DNA of 35,841 nucleotides from CAZMOK01 sp964567785 (GTDB lineage Bacteria; Bacteroidota; Bacteroidia; Bacteroidales; JAGOPY01). Under the pieces are notes generated by a model that did not search any database, was not told where the DNA came from, and saw nothing but the letters and a program-made list of their open reading frames with translations. Below are positions 24,424 through 32,959 of the stretch, piece after piece; the stretch's first letter is position 1; each line of letters begins with the position of its first letter. The stretch covers positions 1 to 35,841 of the forward strand of contig CAZMOK010000026.1 in the NCBI GenBank assembly GCA_964567785.1, in the 5' to 3' direction. Position numbers and translations under genes: made by a program.

Positions 24424-26055
24424 TCACTTTTCCTCCATAAAAGGGTAACGGTAATCTTCCGGAGGATTGAAATTTTCTTTGATGGCCCTGGGAGATACCC
24501 ATCTGATCAGGTTAAAGTAGGAACCTGACTTATCATTCGTTCCTGAAGCCCTTGCGCCTCCGAATGGCTGCTGGCCAACTACCGAACCGGTCGGCTTGTC
24601 GTTAATGTAAAAGTTCCCCGCTGCATTCACAAGTTTCTTGAACGCCATGTCTATAGCCCAACGATCCTGGGCAAATACGGCACCTGTGAGAGCATAAGGC
24701 GATGTTTTATCTACAAGGTCAAGCATTTCTTCATACTCATCATCCTTATACAGGTAAACTGTAAGGACAGGACCAAATATCTCCTCCTCCATGGAACGGT
24801 ATTTCGGATTTGAGGTAAGTATAATAGTCGGTTCAATGAAATAGCCTTTCGATTTATCATAATTGCCACCGGCAATAATTTCGCACTCCTTACTGGCCCT
24901 GGCATCTTCAATATAATCAACAATCTTGTCGAAGGCTGCCTCATCGATCACAGCATTGATAAAATTGGTGAAATCTTCGGGGCCGCCCATTTTGAACGAC
25001 TCAACATCTTTTACAATAAATTCTCTGATCTGTTCCCACGATCCTTCAGGGATGTATGCCCTTGAAGCGGCGCTGCATTTTTGTCCCTGGTATTCAAAAG
25101 CTCCCCTGGAGAGGGCGGTAGCAGCGGCTTTCAATTTGGCCGTGGGGTGGACGACTACAAAATCCTTTCCGCCCGTTTCACCTACGATCTTCGGATAGGT
25201 ATTGTGAAGCATTACATTTTCGCCTATTGCTTTCCAGATCTTTTTAAAGACTTCGGTTGAACCGGTAAAGTGAACTCCAACGAAATCCGGATGGGTCGAC
25301 ATTACCTTTCCTCCTACAGGGCCGGGAACTGTGATCAGGTTTATTACACCATCAGGAAGACCTGCAGCCCTGAATATTTCCATTATCACGGCAGCAGAAT
25401 ATACCTGGGTATTAGCAGGTTTCCATACAACCACATTCCCCATCATTGCAGGTGCTGAAGGAAGGTTACCCGATATAGCAGTAAAATTGAACGGTGTAAT
25501 GGCATATACAAATCCTTCGAGCGGACGCTGCTCAATCCTGTTCCAGGTCTCTTCAGGAGAGATAGGTTGCTGCTCGTATATCTCTTCCATAAACTGTACA
25601 TTGAACCTGAGAAAGTCAGCCAACTCACAGGCCGCATCGATTTCTGACTGGAATACATTTTTAGACTGGGCAAGCATTGTAGCAGCATTGATCTTAGCCC
25701 TGTAGGGACCTGATATAAGATCAGCTGCTTTCAGGAATATTGCAGCGCGATGGTCCCATGGAAGCTCCTGCCACTCCTTCCTCGCCTCAAGGGCAGCGTC
25801 AATGGCCATAATTACATGTTCTGCCCCACCCATATAATAATGCCCTAATAAATGGTTCAGGTCATGAGGAGGCCTGATCTCCATTTTATCTTCTGTCCTG
25901 ACCTCCTTACCTCCTATAATCATCGGCACATCAGTAACAACAGACCGGAGGTCCTGTATCATCTCCTTTAATTGTTTCCTTTCGGGAGTTCCGGGAGCAT
26001 AACTTCTAACCCGCTCATTGTAAGCTTTAGGCACTTTGTAAATCCCTCTTGACAT
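24424..26055 (-). CDS. pruA: L-glutamate gamma-semialdehyde dehydrogenase (delta-1-pyrroline-5-carboxylate dehydrogenase)
   Basis: A 543-residue aldehyde dehydrogenase that oxidises glutamate semialdehyde to glutamate with NAD+, the second step of proline breakdown. Motifs: TPFNF (187-191), FTGS (263-266), general base Glu293 in VGETGGKDF and nucleophile Cys327 in YQGQKCSAASR. FGPVLTVYLY and GQQPFGGARASGTNDKSG follow near the C-terminus. The length matches the stand-alone P5CDH1 type, not the bifunctional PutA. No proline dehydrogenase gene is adjacent. It is divergent from the aminomutase gene across 195 nt. Confidence 0.95.
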   Translation of the reverse strand: MSRGIYKVPKAYNERVRSYAPGTPERKQLKEMIQDLRSVVTDVPMIIGGKEVRTEDKMEIRPPHDLNHLLGHYYMGGAEHVIMAIDAALEARKEWQELPWDHRAAIFLKAADLISGPYRAKINAATMLAQSKNVFQSEIDAACELADFLRFNVQFMEEIYEQQPISPEETWNRIEQRPLEGFVYAITPFNFTAISGNLPSAPAMMGNVVVWKPANTQVYSAAVIMEIFRAAGLPDGVINLITVPGPVGGKVMSTHPDFVGVHFTGSTEVFKKIWKAIGENVMLHNTYPKIVGETGGKDFVVVHPTAKLKAAATALSRGAFEYQGQKCSAASRAYIPEGSWEQIREFIVKDVESFKMGGPEDFTNFINAVIDEAAFDKIVDYIEDARASKECEIIAGGNYDKSKGYFIEPTIILTSNPKYRSMEEEIFGPVLTVYLYKDDEYEEMLDLVDKTSPYALTGAVFAQDRWAIDMAFKKLVNAAGNFYINDKPTGSVVGQQPFGGARASGTNDKSGSYFNLIRWVSPRAIKENFNPPEDYRYPFMEEK

Positions 26056-26099
26056 AATTCTTCCTGTTTTTATTTTGACTCAATAAAACAAATCGTGCA

Positions 26100-26107
26100 C
26101 AAATTTA
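26100..26107 (-). promoter_or_regulatory. Predicted -7 element of pruA
   Basis: On the minus strand TAAATTTG is an exact TAnnTTTG match 44 nt upstream of the pruA ATG. No good -33 is visible. It shares the 195-nt divergent region with the aminomutase promoter. Confidence 0.45.
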
Positions 26108-26150
26108 CTAAATTACCTGTAGTAACTGTTTGTACAGCCGGGTACTGCTA

Positions 26151-26181
26151 TTTGAAAAATGCGTGTTTTTTCGTAAATTTG
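26151..26181 (+). promoter_or_regulatory. Predicted promoter of the aminomutase-hydrolase operon
   Basis: TTTG at 26151-26154, 19-nt spacer, TAAATTTG at 26174-26181: a complete Bacteroidota promoter. Predicted start near 26187 with a leader of about 64 nt before the ATG at 26251. A short inverted repeat CTGTA/TACAG (26117-26137) lies just upstream and could be an operator. Confidence 0.7.
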
Positions 26182-26250
26182 TAATTGTTGCCTGTTCTGT
26201 TAACGGTAAAGCAGATCAATTTTTTATAAAAATAAAACTCACCCGGGTAA

Positions 26251-28503
26251 ATGTACAGAAACGGAAAACAAGAAACAGAAATTAAAAAACTTAACAAAAA
26301 ATTAACTGAAGGCAAACCCTTCTCACGAAGCGATAAGGTTGCCATCAGCCCCAGGTCACGGAGACTTTTAAATATCCTATTAAAAGAAAACCCTGACCTC
26401 AGAACTATTTTACTCAATTCGGCCGATTTTGGTGAAGCAATCCGCAAACTGAACGACCTCGCCTACAATACGCTTTCTCAGAATCCCGAAGCCCTATTAT
26501 ATTACAATAATGAGATCAACGGACAAAAAGCTCTTGAAAAGCTCCGTTGGAAAGACTATGCAGCAATAAGGATTCTTGATTACATAGATAACTCAGGAAG
26601 GGAAGTGACCGACCTGAACCTCAACGGGGAAGTCATTATAAACCACCCTTTCAGGATTTTATGGCTTGCTGTTCATTACAACAAAGGAGGTGCACAGCCA
26701 AATTTCTTTCTCGATATGATAGAACTGTTCCGTCAGTTCACAGAGAAATCCCAAAGGGCTGTTCCTGACAGGGAAAAAGTGAAAGAATGGATGGAAAGGC
26801 ATCCCTCAGGCCTGGATCCTGAAGTTGTGGAGTTGAGGAAGCAAAACAAGGAACGGATACTCCGTGTGTTCATGAAGAAGATTGAATCAGGCAAAATAAA
26901 GGATTCAAAATTCTTTTTTGAAGAGGGAATGACAAAGGATGAAAAGTTTGAAAAGATGCTTACATGGTGGGATGACAGGGTATTCCACCTCAGGTTTGCC
27001 GTAAAGGATGTAGAATTACTGAATGAGTTGCTCGACTATTCCCTTCGCCCGGAAACCCTGATAACACTGCAGGAAGCCGTTGACTCAGGGATACCGATAT
27101 TTGTAAACCCATATTATCTTTCACTGATAATTCTCGACTCCTCCAGCCTTCCGCTGGGAGCTGATCTTCCCATAAGGGATTATATGTTTACCAGCAAGGA
27201 ACTGGTTGATGAATTTGGCAAGATCGTAGCCTGGGAAAAGGAAGATATAGTCGAGCCCGGCAAGCCCAATGCCGCCGGCTGGCTGCTCCCGTCGCACTAC
27301 AACATTCACAGGCGATACCCTGAAGTGTCCATACTCATCCCCGATACCGTAGGACGTGCATGTGGGGGCCTTTGTGTTTCCTGCCAGAGAATGTATGACT
27401 TCCAGAATGGCCACCTTAATTTTGACCTCGACAAGCTGAAACCCGAGGGATCCTGGTGGGACAGGCTGGATGGGCTGTTAAAATATTTTGAAGAGGATTC
27501 ACAGTTGAGGGATATCCTGATAACAGGTGGAGATGCCCTGATGAGCAGCGATAAGTCCCTGAAAAGGATGTTCGATGCACTCTACGACATGGCATTGAGA
27601 AAGAAGACCGCCAATGAAAACAGGCCTGACGGTGAAAAGCATGCTGAAATGCAGCGTATCCGGTTGGGTACGAGACTACCCATATATCTGCCGCAGCGAA
27701 TAACCACTGAATTACAGCAAGTCCTTGCTGAATTCAAGGAAAAAGCTTCCAGGATCGGATTCAAGCAGTTTGTGATACAAACTCACTTCGAAACGGCCAT
27801 GGAGATCACACCCGAGGTGAAGCAAAGTGTTGAGAGATTGCTGGATGCAGGATGGATAGTAACCAACCAGCAGGTATTCACTGCTTCTGCTTCAAGGCGT
27901 GGTCATACGGCCAAGCTCAGGAAAGTGCTCAATGAAATTGGTGTTCTTCCCTACTATACTTTCTCAGTAAAGGGATATATGGAAAATTACCATAATTTCG
28001 CCACTAATGCCAGAGCTATTCAGGAACGCAGTGAAGAAAAGGTGCTTGGTGAAATACCACTCGAAATGTATGAAAGGATCAAGGATTTCTCGCTCGATGC
28101 CAGGAACATGGTAAGCAATATCAAAGCATTGAAGGAGGAGGCAGGTATACCCTTCCTGGGCACCGACAGAAATGTCCTGAACCTCCCCGGTGTTGGCAAA
28201 AGCCTGACTTTTAGAGTTATAGGCATTACAAGCCATGGCAGGAGAATACTTGAATTCGATCACGACCATACACGCAGCCATAGTCCGATCATAGATCAGA
28301 TGGGCAAAGTGATAATCGTCGAGTCAAAACCCATTGCTGAACTGATCAGTCAATATGAATCAATGGGCGAAGACGTATCGGAATACAATACGGTTTACGG
28401 GTACTCAATAGGAGAGACCGAAAACAGGATGCCGATCTATGAATATCCTCCCTATAACTATAAATTAACGGATAAATTCACCAATCTTGAATTGGATTCG
28501 TAA
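26251..28503 (+). CDS. KamA-family radical SAM/PLP aminomutase, glutamate 2,3-aminomutase-like active site
   Basis: A 750-residue protein. The radical SAM cysteines are Cys371, Cys375 and Cys378 (CGGLCVSC), followed by Arg380, the position that binds substrate carboxylate in lysine 2,3-aminomutase (KAM). Other shared segments are NPYYLSLI, ILITGGDAL, LPQRIT and LPYYTFSV. The likely PLP lysine is Lys650 in LPGVGKSL. KAM's two aspartates that hold the lysine side chain (293 and 330) align with Lys574 and Asn644, the pair known from glutamate 2,3-aminomutase. I infer alpha-glutamate to beta-glutamate rather than lysine as substrate. About 245 extra N-terminal residues with no recognised domain precede the core, and the zinc-binding CxC-x2-C of KAM is absent. 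It overlaps the next gene by 17 nt. Confidence 0.82.
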   Translation: MYRNGKQETEIKKLNKKLTEGKPFSRSDKVAISPRSRRLLNILLKENPDLRTILLNSADFGEAIRKLNDLAYNTLSQNPEALLYYNNEINGQKALEKLRWKDYAAIRILDYIDNSGREVTDLNLNGEVIINHPFRILWLAVHYNKGGAQPNFFLDMIELFRQFTEKSQRAVPDREKVKEWMERHPSGLDPEVVELRKQNKERILRVFMKKIESGKIKDSKFFFEEGMTKDEKFEKMLTWWDDRVFHLRFAVKDVELLNELLDYSLRPETLITLQEAVDSGIPIFVNPYYLSLIILDSSSLPLGADLPIRDYMFTSKELVDEFGKIVAWEKEDIVEPGKPNAAGWLLPSHYNIHRRYPEVSILIPDTVGRACGGLCVSCQRMYDFQNGHLNFDLDKLKPEGSWWDRLDGLLKYFEEDSQLRDILITGGDALMSSDKSLKRMFDALYDMALRKKTANENRPDGEKHAEMQRIRLGTRLPIYLPQRITTELQQVLAEFKEKASRIGFKQFVIQTHFETAMEITPEVKQSVERLLDAGWIVTNQQVFTASASRRGHTAKLRKVLNEIGVLPYYTFSVKGYMENYHNFATNARAIQERSEEKVLGEIPLEMYERIKDFSLDARNMVSNIKALKEEAGIPFLGTDRNVLNLPGVGKSLTFRVIGITSHGRRILEFDHDHTRSHSPIIDQMGKVIIVESKPIAELISQYESMGEDVSEYNTVYGYSIGETENRMPIYEYPPYNYKLTDKFTNLELDS

Positions 28504-29608
28504 GGGCCTGATTGCGCTTATAATTATAGGGCTCGTAATGCTACTCGCGTTCACCCATATCGGAAGGTACATTTTCTGGAATTATGCTGACATAGATGAT
28601 TACAGGAAATTCCCGGCTGTTAGCATAAAGAACGATAGCAGCGTATTCAGGTTTGAACAAGCTGAAAATGAAGAAAGCCCTGAACTGCCCGATTCATATG
28701 TATCGGCTGAAACTTATGAAAATTTCGGGGATTTCCTTGAAAAGAATGAAACTGTAGCCTTCACCATTATCAAGGATGACACCGTTCGGTACGAAAGATT
28801 CTTCGATGGCTTTACCGAATCTTCAATACTCAGCTCGTTCTCCATATCCAAATCGTTTGTTTCAGCGCTTGTTGGTGCTGCAATTGCCGGTGGATACATT
28901 GAATCGATCGAACAGCCGGTCACTGATTTCCTTACAGGATTCAGGCACCCGGGATTTGAGGAGATCACCATCCGTCACCTTCTTGAAATGAGATCGGGGA
29001 TACACTTCAGTGAAAGCTACAAGAACCCCTTCGGCCATGCCGCTAAGTTCTACTACGGGAAGAACCTGAAAAAATACACATACAACCTGAAGCCTGTTGA
29101 ACCGCCAGGCACACGATATGAATATATGAGCGGGAACACGCAGATCCTGGCCTTTATACTTGAAAAAGCAACAGGCATGAGCCTGCCGGAATATCTTCAA
29201 GAAGAAATATGGAAGCAGACAGGGATGGAATACGATGCAAGCTGGAATACCGACAGTAAAAAGCACAACACAGTCAAGGCATTCTGCTGTATTAATGCCA
29301 GGTTATACGACTTTGCCAAATTCGGAAGGCTTTTCCTCAAAAAAGGTAAATGGAAAGGACAGCAGGTACTTCCCGGATGGTGGATTGATGAATCGTTGGA
29401 TATCAGGAACAACAGCAAAGACGACGACGGATATCCCTATACCTATTCATGGCGGAGCCTGGAAACCGGCTCTTTCTTTGCCAAAGGTATCATGGGACAA
29501 TATATCTATGTCAACCCGGTAAAAAAATTAATAATACTGAGATTTGGAAGGAGCTATTCCGGACTCGAATGGGCTGCACTTTTCGAAGAGTTATCAGAGC
29601 AGTATTAG
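28487..29608 (+). CDS. Membrane-anchored serine hydrolase, beta-lactamase/NylB-like
   Basis: A 373-residue protein with one N-terminal transmembrane anchor (residues about 7-24) and a periplasmic class C beta-lactamase-type domain. The nucleophile motif is Ser119-Ile-Ser-Lys122, and Tyr213 lies in YMSGNT, the Y-x-S-x-N pattern of 6-aminohexanoate-dimer hydrolase (NylB)-like esterases/amidases. ITIRHLLEMRSGI is also typical of that branch. The substrate cannot be told from sequence; a beta-lactam resistance role is unlikely. Its ATG lies 17 nt inside the aminomutase gene, so the two are translationally coupled. It is convergent with the YwqK-like gene, 12 nt apart. Confidence 0.85.
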   Translation: MNWIRKGLIALIIIGLVMLLAFTHIGRYIFWNYADIDDYRKFPAVSIKNDSSVFRFEQAENEESPELPDSYVSAETYENFGDFLEKNETVAFTIIKDDTVRYERFFDGFTESSILSSFSISKSFVSALVGAAIAGGYIESIEQPVTDFLTGFRHPGFEEITIRHLLEMRSGIHFSESYKNPFGHAAKFYYGKNLKKYTYNLKPVEPPGTRYEYMSGNTQILAFILEKATGMSLPEYLQEEIWKQTGMEYDASWNTDSKKHNTVKAFCCINARLYDFAKFGRLFLKKGKWKGQQVLPGWWIDESLDIRNNSKDDDGYPYTYSWRSLETGSFFAKGIMGQYIYVNPVKKLIILRFGRSYSGLEWAALFEELSEQY

Positions 29609-29620
29609 CAGAATACAGTT

Positions 29621-30313
29621 TTAAAATCTTTCTTTATCAACCACTTCGCCCTGCTTATCATAAGTAAACCAGCGACCGGCCTTTTCGCCCTCCTCATACT
29701 GACCCTCGACTTTCAGGCTTCCGTCCTGGAAATATTCTTTGTAAGCACCCTGAAGCTGGTTAAGTTGGTAGGTTGATTCCTTCATAACTTTTCCGTTGGG
29801 ATAAAATTCCTTGTTAATCCCGTGGAATTTGCCATTCCGGTAGGAGTAAACGGCAATTTTATGTCCCTGCTGGTCGTACCAGGTGGTTGTGCTGTCTTTC
29901 AGGCCGTTGACATACCAGCTTTCCTCCTGGAGCTTTCTGTTGTCATAATATTTTTTCTGCAGCCCGTGTAATTTGCCGTTCTTATAATTATATTCATACT
30001 CCAGTTTGCTTCCCCGGCCATACTTTTTTGAAGGGCCGTTGAGCCTGTTATCCTTATAGAATTCTTCCATCTGGAGGTTGCCGCGAGAATCAATGGTCAG
30101 GAATATACCATCTTTAGTCCCCATGTCGTATGACTCAACCTTATACATAAAACCATTCGGATGGTGCATCACCCAGGACCCGTCTTTCTTACCATCAACG
30201 TAATAGCCCTGATACTCCATTTTGCCGATGGATTCCCTTGCAAAACCATTTTTCTGGGCGGAAATAATTAAAGGCATAGCCAGTAAAACAATAGTGATCT
30301 GCAGATACTTCAT
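29621..30313 (-). CDS. Secreted YwqK-like (MORN-variant) repeat protein
   Basis: About 230 residues with a signal peptide (MKYLQITIVLLAMPLIISAQ); an alternative ATG lies 12 nt upstream at 30325. The mature protein is a row of about seven repeats of roughly 22-24 residues of the type YxNGKxHGxxKxYYxNGKL, e.g. YKNGKLHGLQKKYYDNRKLQ and YRNGKFHGINKEFYPNGKVM. This is the MORN_2/YwqK pattern. Such proteins are often labelled antitoxins, but there is no toxin gene here and the signal peptide argues for an exported structural or binding role. Function unknown. Confidence 0.82.
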   Translation of the reverse strand: MKYLQITIVLLAMPLIISAQKNGFARESIGKMEYQGYYVDGKKDGSWVMHHPNGFMYKVESYDMGTKDGIFLTIDSRGNLQMEEFYKDNRLNGPSKKYGRGSKLEYEYNYKNGKLHGLQKKYYDNRKLQEESWYVNGLKDSTTTWYDQQGHKIAVYSYRNGKFHGINKEFYPNGKVMKESTYQLNQLQGAYKEYFQDGSLKVEGQYEEGEKAGRWFTYDKQGEVVDKERF

Positions 30314-30344
30314 AACAGTAATCATGATTTGGTTACAGTTATGG

Positions 30345-30375
30345 CAAAGGTAGGATTATTCAGCAATCTGTTCAA
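30345..30375 (-). promoter_or_regulatory. Predicted promoter of the YwqK-like gene
   Basis: On the minus strand TTG at 30375-30373, 20-nt spacer, then TACCTTTG at 30352-30345, a full Bacteroidota promoter. The start would be near 30340, leaving a leader of 15 or 27 nt depending on which ATG is used. Confidence 0.65.
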
Positions 30376-30414
30376 GCGATCAGGCCTGTGGGATGAACTT
30401 ACATTAAACGCAGC

Positions 30415-31710
30415 TTATTTTGCATAGAGGTCAAAGTAATCAGCCTCAGTGATAAGTGCATCATAAAACTCACCGACCCTGATCACTTTATTTTTCCTGA
30501 TGAGCACCTCATTGTCCACCTCGGGAGAATCGAACTCAGTTCGGCCGACAAAATAATCTCCTTCAAGCCTGTCGACCAGCACCTTCATTTTTTTACCAAT
30601 TTTCTGCTGATTTTTTTTCAGGGAGATCTCCTGCTGGATGTCCATAATGGATTCCATCCTTTTGATCTTCTCGCCCTGCGGGACATTATCCACAAGATCA
30701 TAAGCCCTGGTGTTCTCTTCATGCGAGTAAGTGAAAACACCCAGCCTGTCGAACTGCTGGCGGATTACAAATTCCATCAGTTCCTCATAATGCTTAACCT
30801 CTTCACCGGGGTAACCGACTATCAAAGTGGTCCTAAGCGCTATGCCTGGCACTGTTTCCCTTATTTTATCGAGCAATTCGAGGGTCCTTTTACTATTCAC
30901 AAACCGCCGCATGGATTTCAGCAACGGGTCGCTGATGTGTTGCAGCGGCATGTCGAGGTATTTGCAGACTTTCGGGTTATCCCTTATGACATCAAGCAAT
31001 TCCAGTGGAAAATCGGCCGGGTAGGCATACTGGAGCCTGATCCATTCTATCTTATCAATCTCAGAAAGCTTATTTATGAGCTGGGGAAGAGTCCTTTTCT
31101 TATGGATATCGGCACCGTAATAAGTCAGGTCCTGCGCTATGAGAATTAGTTCTTTAACCCCCTGTTCAGATAATTTCACCGCTTCGTGCAGAATTTCATC
31201 TTCGGGTTTCGATACGTGCTTTCCCCGCATTATGGGAATGGCACAAAAGGAGCAGGTACGGTTGCAGCCCTCGGATATTTTGAGGTAGGCATAATGTTTC
31301 GGGGTTGTGAGCATTCTTTCCCCTACCAGTTCGTGCTTGTAGTCCACACCCAGGTCACCCACAACTTTGGGTAATTCATGGGTGCCATAGAACCCGTCTA
31401 CCATTTGTATCTCATTCTGAAGGTCTTTCTTATACCTTTCGGAAAGGCAACCCATTACGTAGACCTGTTTCACAAGGCCTTCTTTTTTTGCCTCCACATT
31501 TTCAAGAATAGTGTCGATTGATTCTTCCTTGGCATCGTTTATAAATCCACAGGTATTGATCACCACTGTGTCGGCAGGATCATTGGAATCATGGAGCACC
31601 TCAACGCCTGAAGCCTCAAGCTGGCGCATAAGCACTTCTGAATCCACGATATTTTTCGAACATCCAAGGGTTATGATATTGATCTTTTTCTTCCTCTTGG
31701 TGGTTTTCAT
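30415..31710 (-). CDS. rimO: Ribosomal protein uS12 methylthiotransferase RimO
   Basis: A 431-residue radical SAM enzyme that adds a methylthio group to the conserved Asp of ribosomal protein uS12. The start is MKTTKRKKKINIITLGCSKN; an in-frame extension to 31845 would run into ftsY and lacks family similarity. The MTTase domain carries Cys17, Cys54 and Cys88 for the auxiliary cluster. The radical SAM motif is Cys149-x3-Cys153-x2-Cys156 (CNRTCSFC). A TRAM domain ends the protein (KKMKVLVDRLEGDYFVGRTE). The GCSKN and the RGKHVSKP segment suit RimO rather than MiaB. It lies 67 nt after ftsY, a conserved Bacteroidota pairing. Confidence 0.94.
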   Translation of the reverse strand: MKTTKRKKKINIITLGCSKNIVDSEVLMRQLEASGVEVLHDSNDPADTVVINTCGFINDAKEESIDTILENVEAKKEGLVKQVYVMGCLSERYKKDLQNEIQMVDGFYGTHELPKVVGDLGVDYKHELVGERMLTTPKHYAYLKISEGCNRTCSFCAIPIMRGKHVSKPEDEILHEAVKLSEQGVKELILIAQDLTYYGADIHKKRTLPQLINKLSEIDKIEWIRLQYAYPADFPLELLDVIRDNPKVCKYLDMPLQHISDPLLKSMRRFVNSKRTLELLDKIRETVPGIALRTTLIVGYPGEEVKHYEELMEFVIRQQFDRLGVFTYSHEENTRAYDLVDNVPQGEKIKRMESIMDIQQEISLKKNQQKIGKKMKVLVDRLEGDYFVGRTEFDSPEVDNEVLIRKNKVIRVGEFYDALITEADYFDLYAK

Positions 31711-31777
31711 GGCAGTGAAATTAGTTCTGGGCAAAAAAGGCCCAGGGTAAATATAAAAAAAAACAAGCCCCGGGATA

Positions 31778-32731
31778 TTATTCTGAGAAGAGACTTTCGA
31801 CAAAGGCAAAGCGGTCGAAGAGCTGCAGGTTTTCCATTTTTTCACCTACACCAATGTACTTGACGGGCACTTTGAACTGATCTGAAATACCTATTACAAC
31901 ACCGCCTTTTGCTGTGCCATCCAGTTTTGTGAGCGCCAGTGCATTCACTTCAGTGGCCGCGGTGAACTGGCGTGCCTGTTCGATCGCATTCTGTCCGGTT
32001 GAGGCATCCAGTATGAGCAATATCTCGTGTGGCGCATCGGGGATAACCTTTTGCATCACTCTTTTGATCTTCGAAAGCTCATTCATAAGGTTGACCTTGT
32101 TATGCAACCGTCCTGCCGTATCTATTATGACCACATCGGCATTTTCGGTTTGTGCTGATTTCAGCGTATCAAAGGCCACGGACGCGGGATCGGCTCCCAT
32201 GCCCTGTGTAACCATTGGTACCCCTACTCTTTCAGACCAGATACGAAGCTGGTCCACGGCGGCGGCCCTGAAAGTATCGGAGGCCCCCAGCAGTACAGAT
32301 TTCCCTGCTTTCTTGAAGTGGTGGGCAAGTTTACCGATGGTTGTGGTCTTTCCAACTCCGTTGACGCCCACTACCATGATCACGTAGGGTTTTGGCATAC
32401 CTTCCAGGCTGAAGTCTGTCTGTTCAAGATCGTTGTTTTCCTGCAGCAGGCCGGCAATTTCTTCTTTGAGGATACGGTTTAGCTCTGAAGTGCCCAGGTA
32501 TTTATCCTTTGCAACCCTGTCCTGGATCCTGTCGATGATCTTAAGAGTGGTTTCAACACCTACATCTGAAGTAACAAGCACTTCCTCCAGGTTATCGAGG
32601 ACTTCATCATCAACGGTGGACTTGCCCACCACAGCCCTGGATATTTTTGAGAAGACGCTCTGACGGGTCTTATCAAGCCCTTTGTCTAGATCTTCCTTCT
32701 TTTCTTTGGAGAGGAATGAAAATACTCCCAT
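31778..32731 (-). CDS. ftsY: Signal recognition particle receptor FtsY
   Basis: A 317-residue SRP GTPase that docks SRP-ribosome complexes at the membrane. The short N-terminal region lacks the long acidic A domain of E. coli. The N domain contains VLVTSDVGVETTLKI. The G domain has P-loop GVNGVGKTTT (122-131), the RAAAVDQL insertion-box region, DTAGR and TKLDGTAKGG. Order rpmG-DUF4295-ftsY-rimO is conserved in Bacteroidota. A terminator hairpin just upstream separates it from DUF4295, so readthrough or a separate promoter must supply it. Confidence 0.96.
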   Translation of the reverse strand: MGVFSFLSKEKKEDLDKGLDKTRQSVFSKISRAVVGKSTVDDEVLDNLEEVLVTSDVGVETTLKIIDRIQDRVAKDKYLGTSELNRILKEEIAGLLQENNDLEQTDFSLEGMPKPYVIMVVGVNGVGKTTTIGKLAHHFKKAGKSVLLGASDTFRAAAVDQLRIWSERVGVPMVTQGMGADPASVAFDTLKSAQTENADVVIIDTAGRLHNKVNLMNELSKIKRVMQKVIPDAPHEILLILDASTGQNAIEQARQFTAATEVNALALTKLDGTAKGGVVIGISDQFKVPVKYIGVGEKMENLQLFDRFAFVESLFSE

Positions 32732-32743
32732 TTGATTATGAAT

Positions 32744-32777
32744 ATAAAAAAAGCCTTTCCATCAGAGGAAAAGCTTT
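32744..32777 (-). terminator. Intrinsic terminator between DUF4295 and ftsY
   Basis: On the minus strand AAAGCTTTTCC pairs with GGAAAGGCTTT (11 bp, one G-U) around TCTGAT, followed by seven Ts. It begins 22 nt after the DUF4295 stop and ends 13 nt before the ftsY ATG, suggesting attenuation between ribosomal genes and ftsY. Confidence 0.82.
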
Positions 32778-32798
32778 AATATTATGTAATGCTTTTCA

Positions 32799-32951
32799 TT
32801 ATTTGCCCGACAGGAACTTCTGAACCTGTTCGTCGGGTATCATATCTTCTTTAAAGGCGTATGCGCCGGTCTTATCAGATTTAACAACGCGGATCACCTT
32901 AGCGAATTCCTTGGTCTTTGTTTGAAGTGATGCAACAACTTTCTTAGCCAT
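32799..32951 (-). CDS. DUF4295 protein (ribosomal protein bL38 of Bacteroidota)
   Basis: A 50-residue basic protein, MAKKVVASLQTKTKEFAKVI then RVVKSDKTGAYAFKEDMIPD and EQVQKFLSGK. The sequence and place after rpmG match DUF4295, which to my knowledge was identified as an extra large-subunit protein (bL38) in a Bacteroidota ribosome structure. The ATG lies 8 nt after the rpmG stop, so the pair is co-translated. Confidence 0.9.
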   Translation of the reverse strand: MAKKVVASLQTKTKEFAKVIRVVKSDKTGAYAFKEDMIPDEQVQKFLSGK

Positions 32952-32959
32952 GACAAATA

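Noticed and set aside
28487..29608. Serine hydrolase as a beta-lactam resistance gene
   Set aside because: It has the SxxK fold but its other motifs are those of NylB-like esterases/amidases, and it is coupled to a metabolic gene.
29621..30313. YwqK-like protein as an antitoxin of a toxin-antitoxin pair
   Set aside because: It has a signal peptide and no partner toxin gene; the family name is misleading here.
31711..31845. 45-residue N-terminal extension of RimO
   Set aside because: It would overlap the 3' end of ftsY and has no family similarity; MKTTKRKKKI is the natural start.
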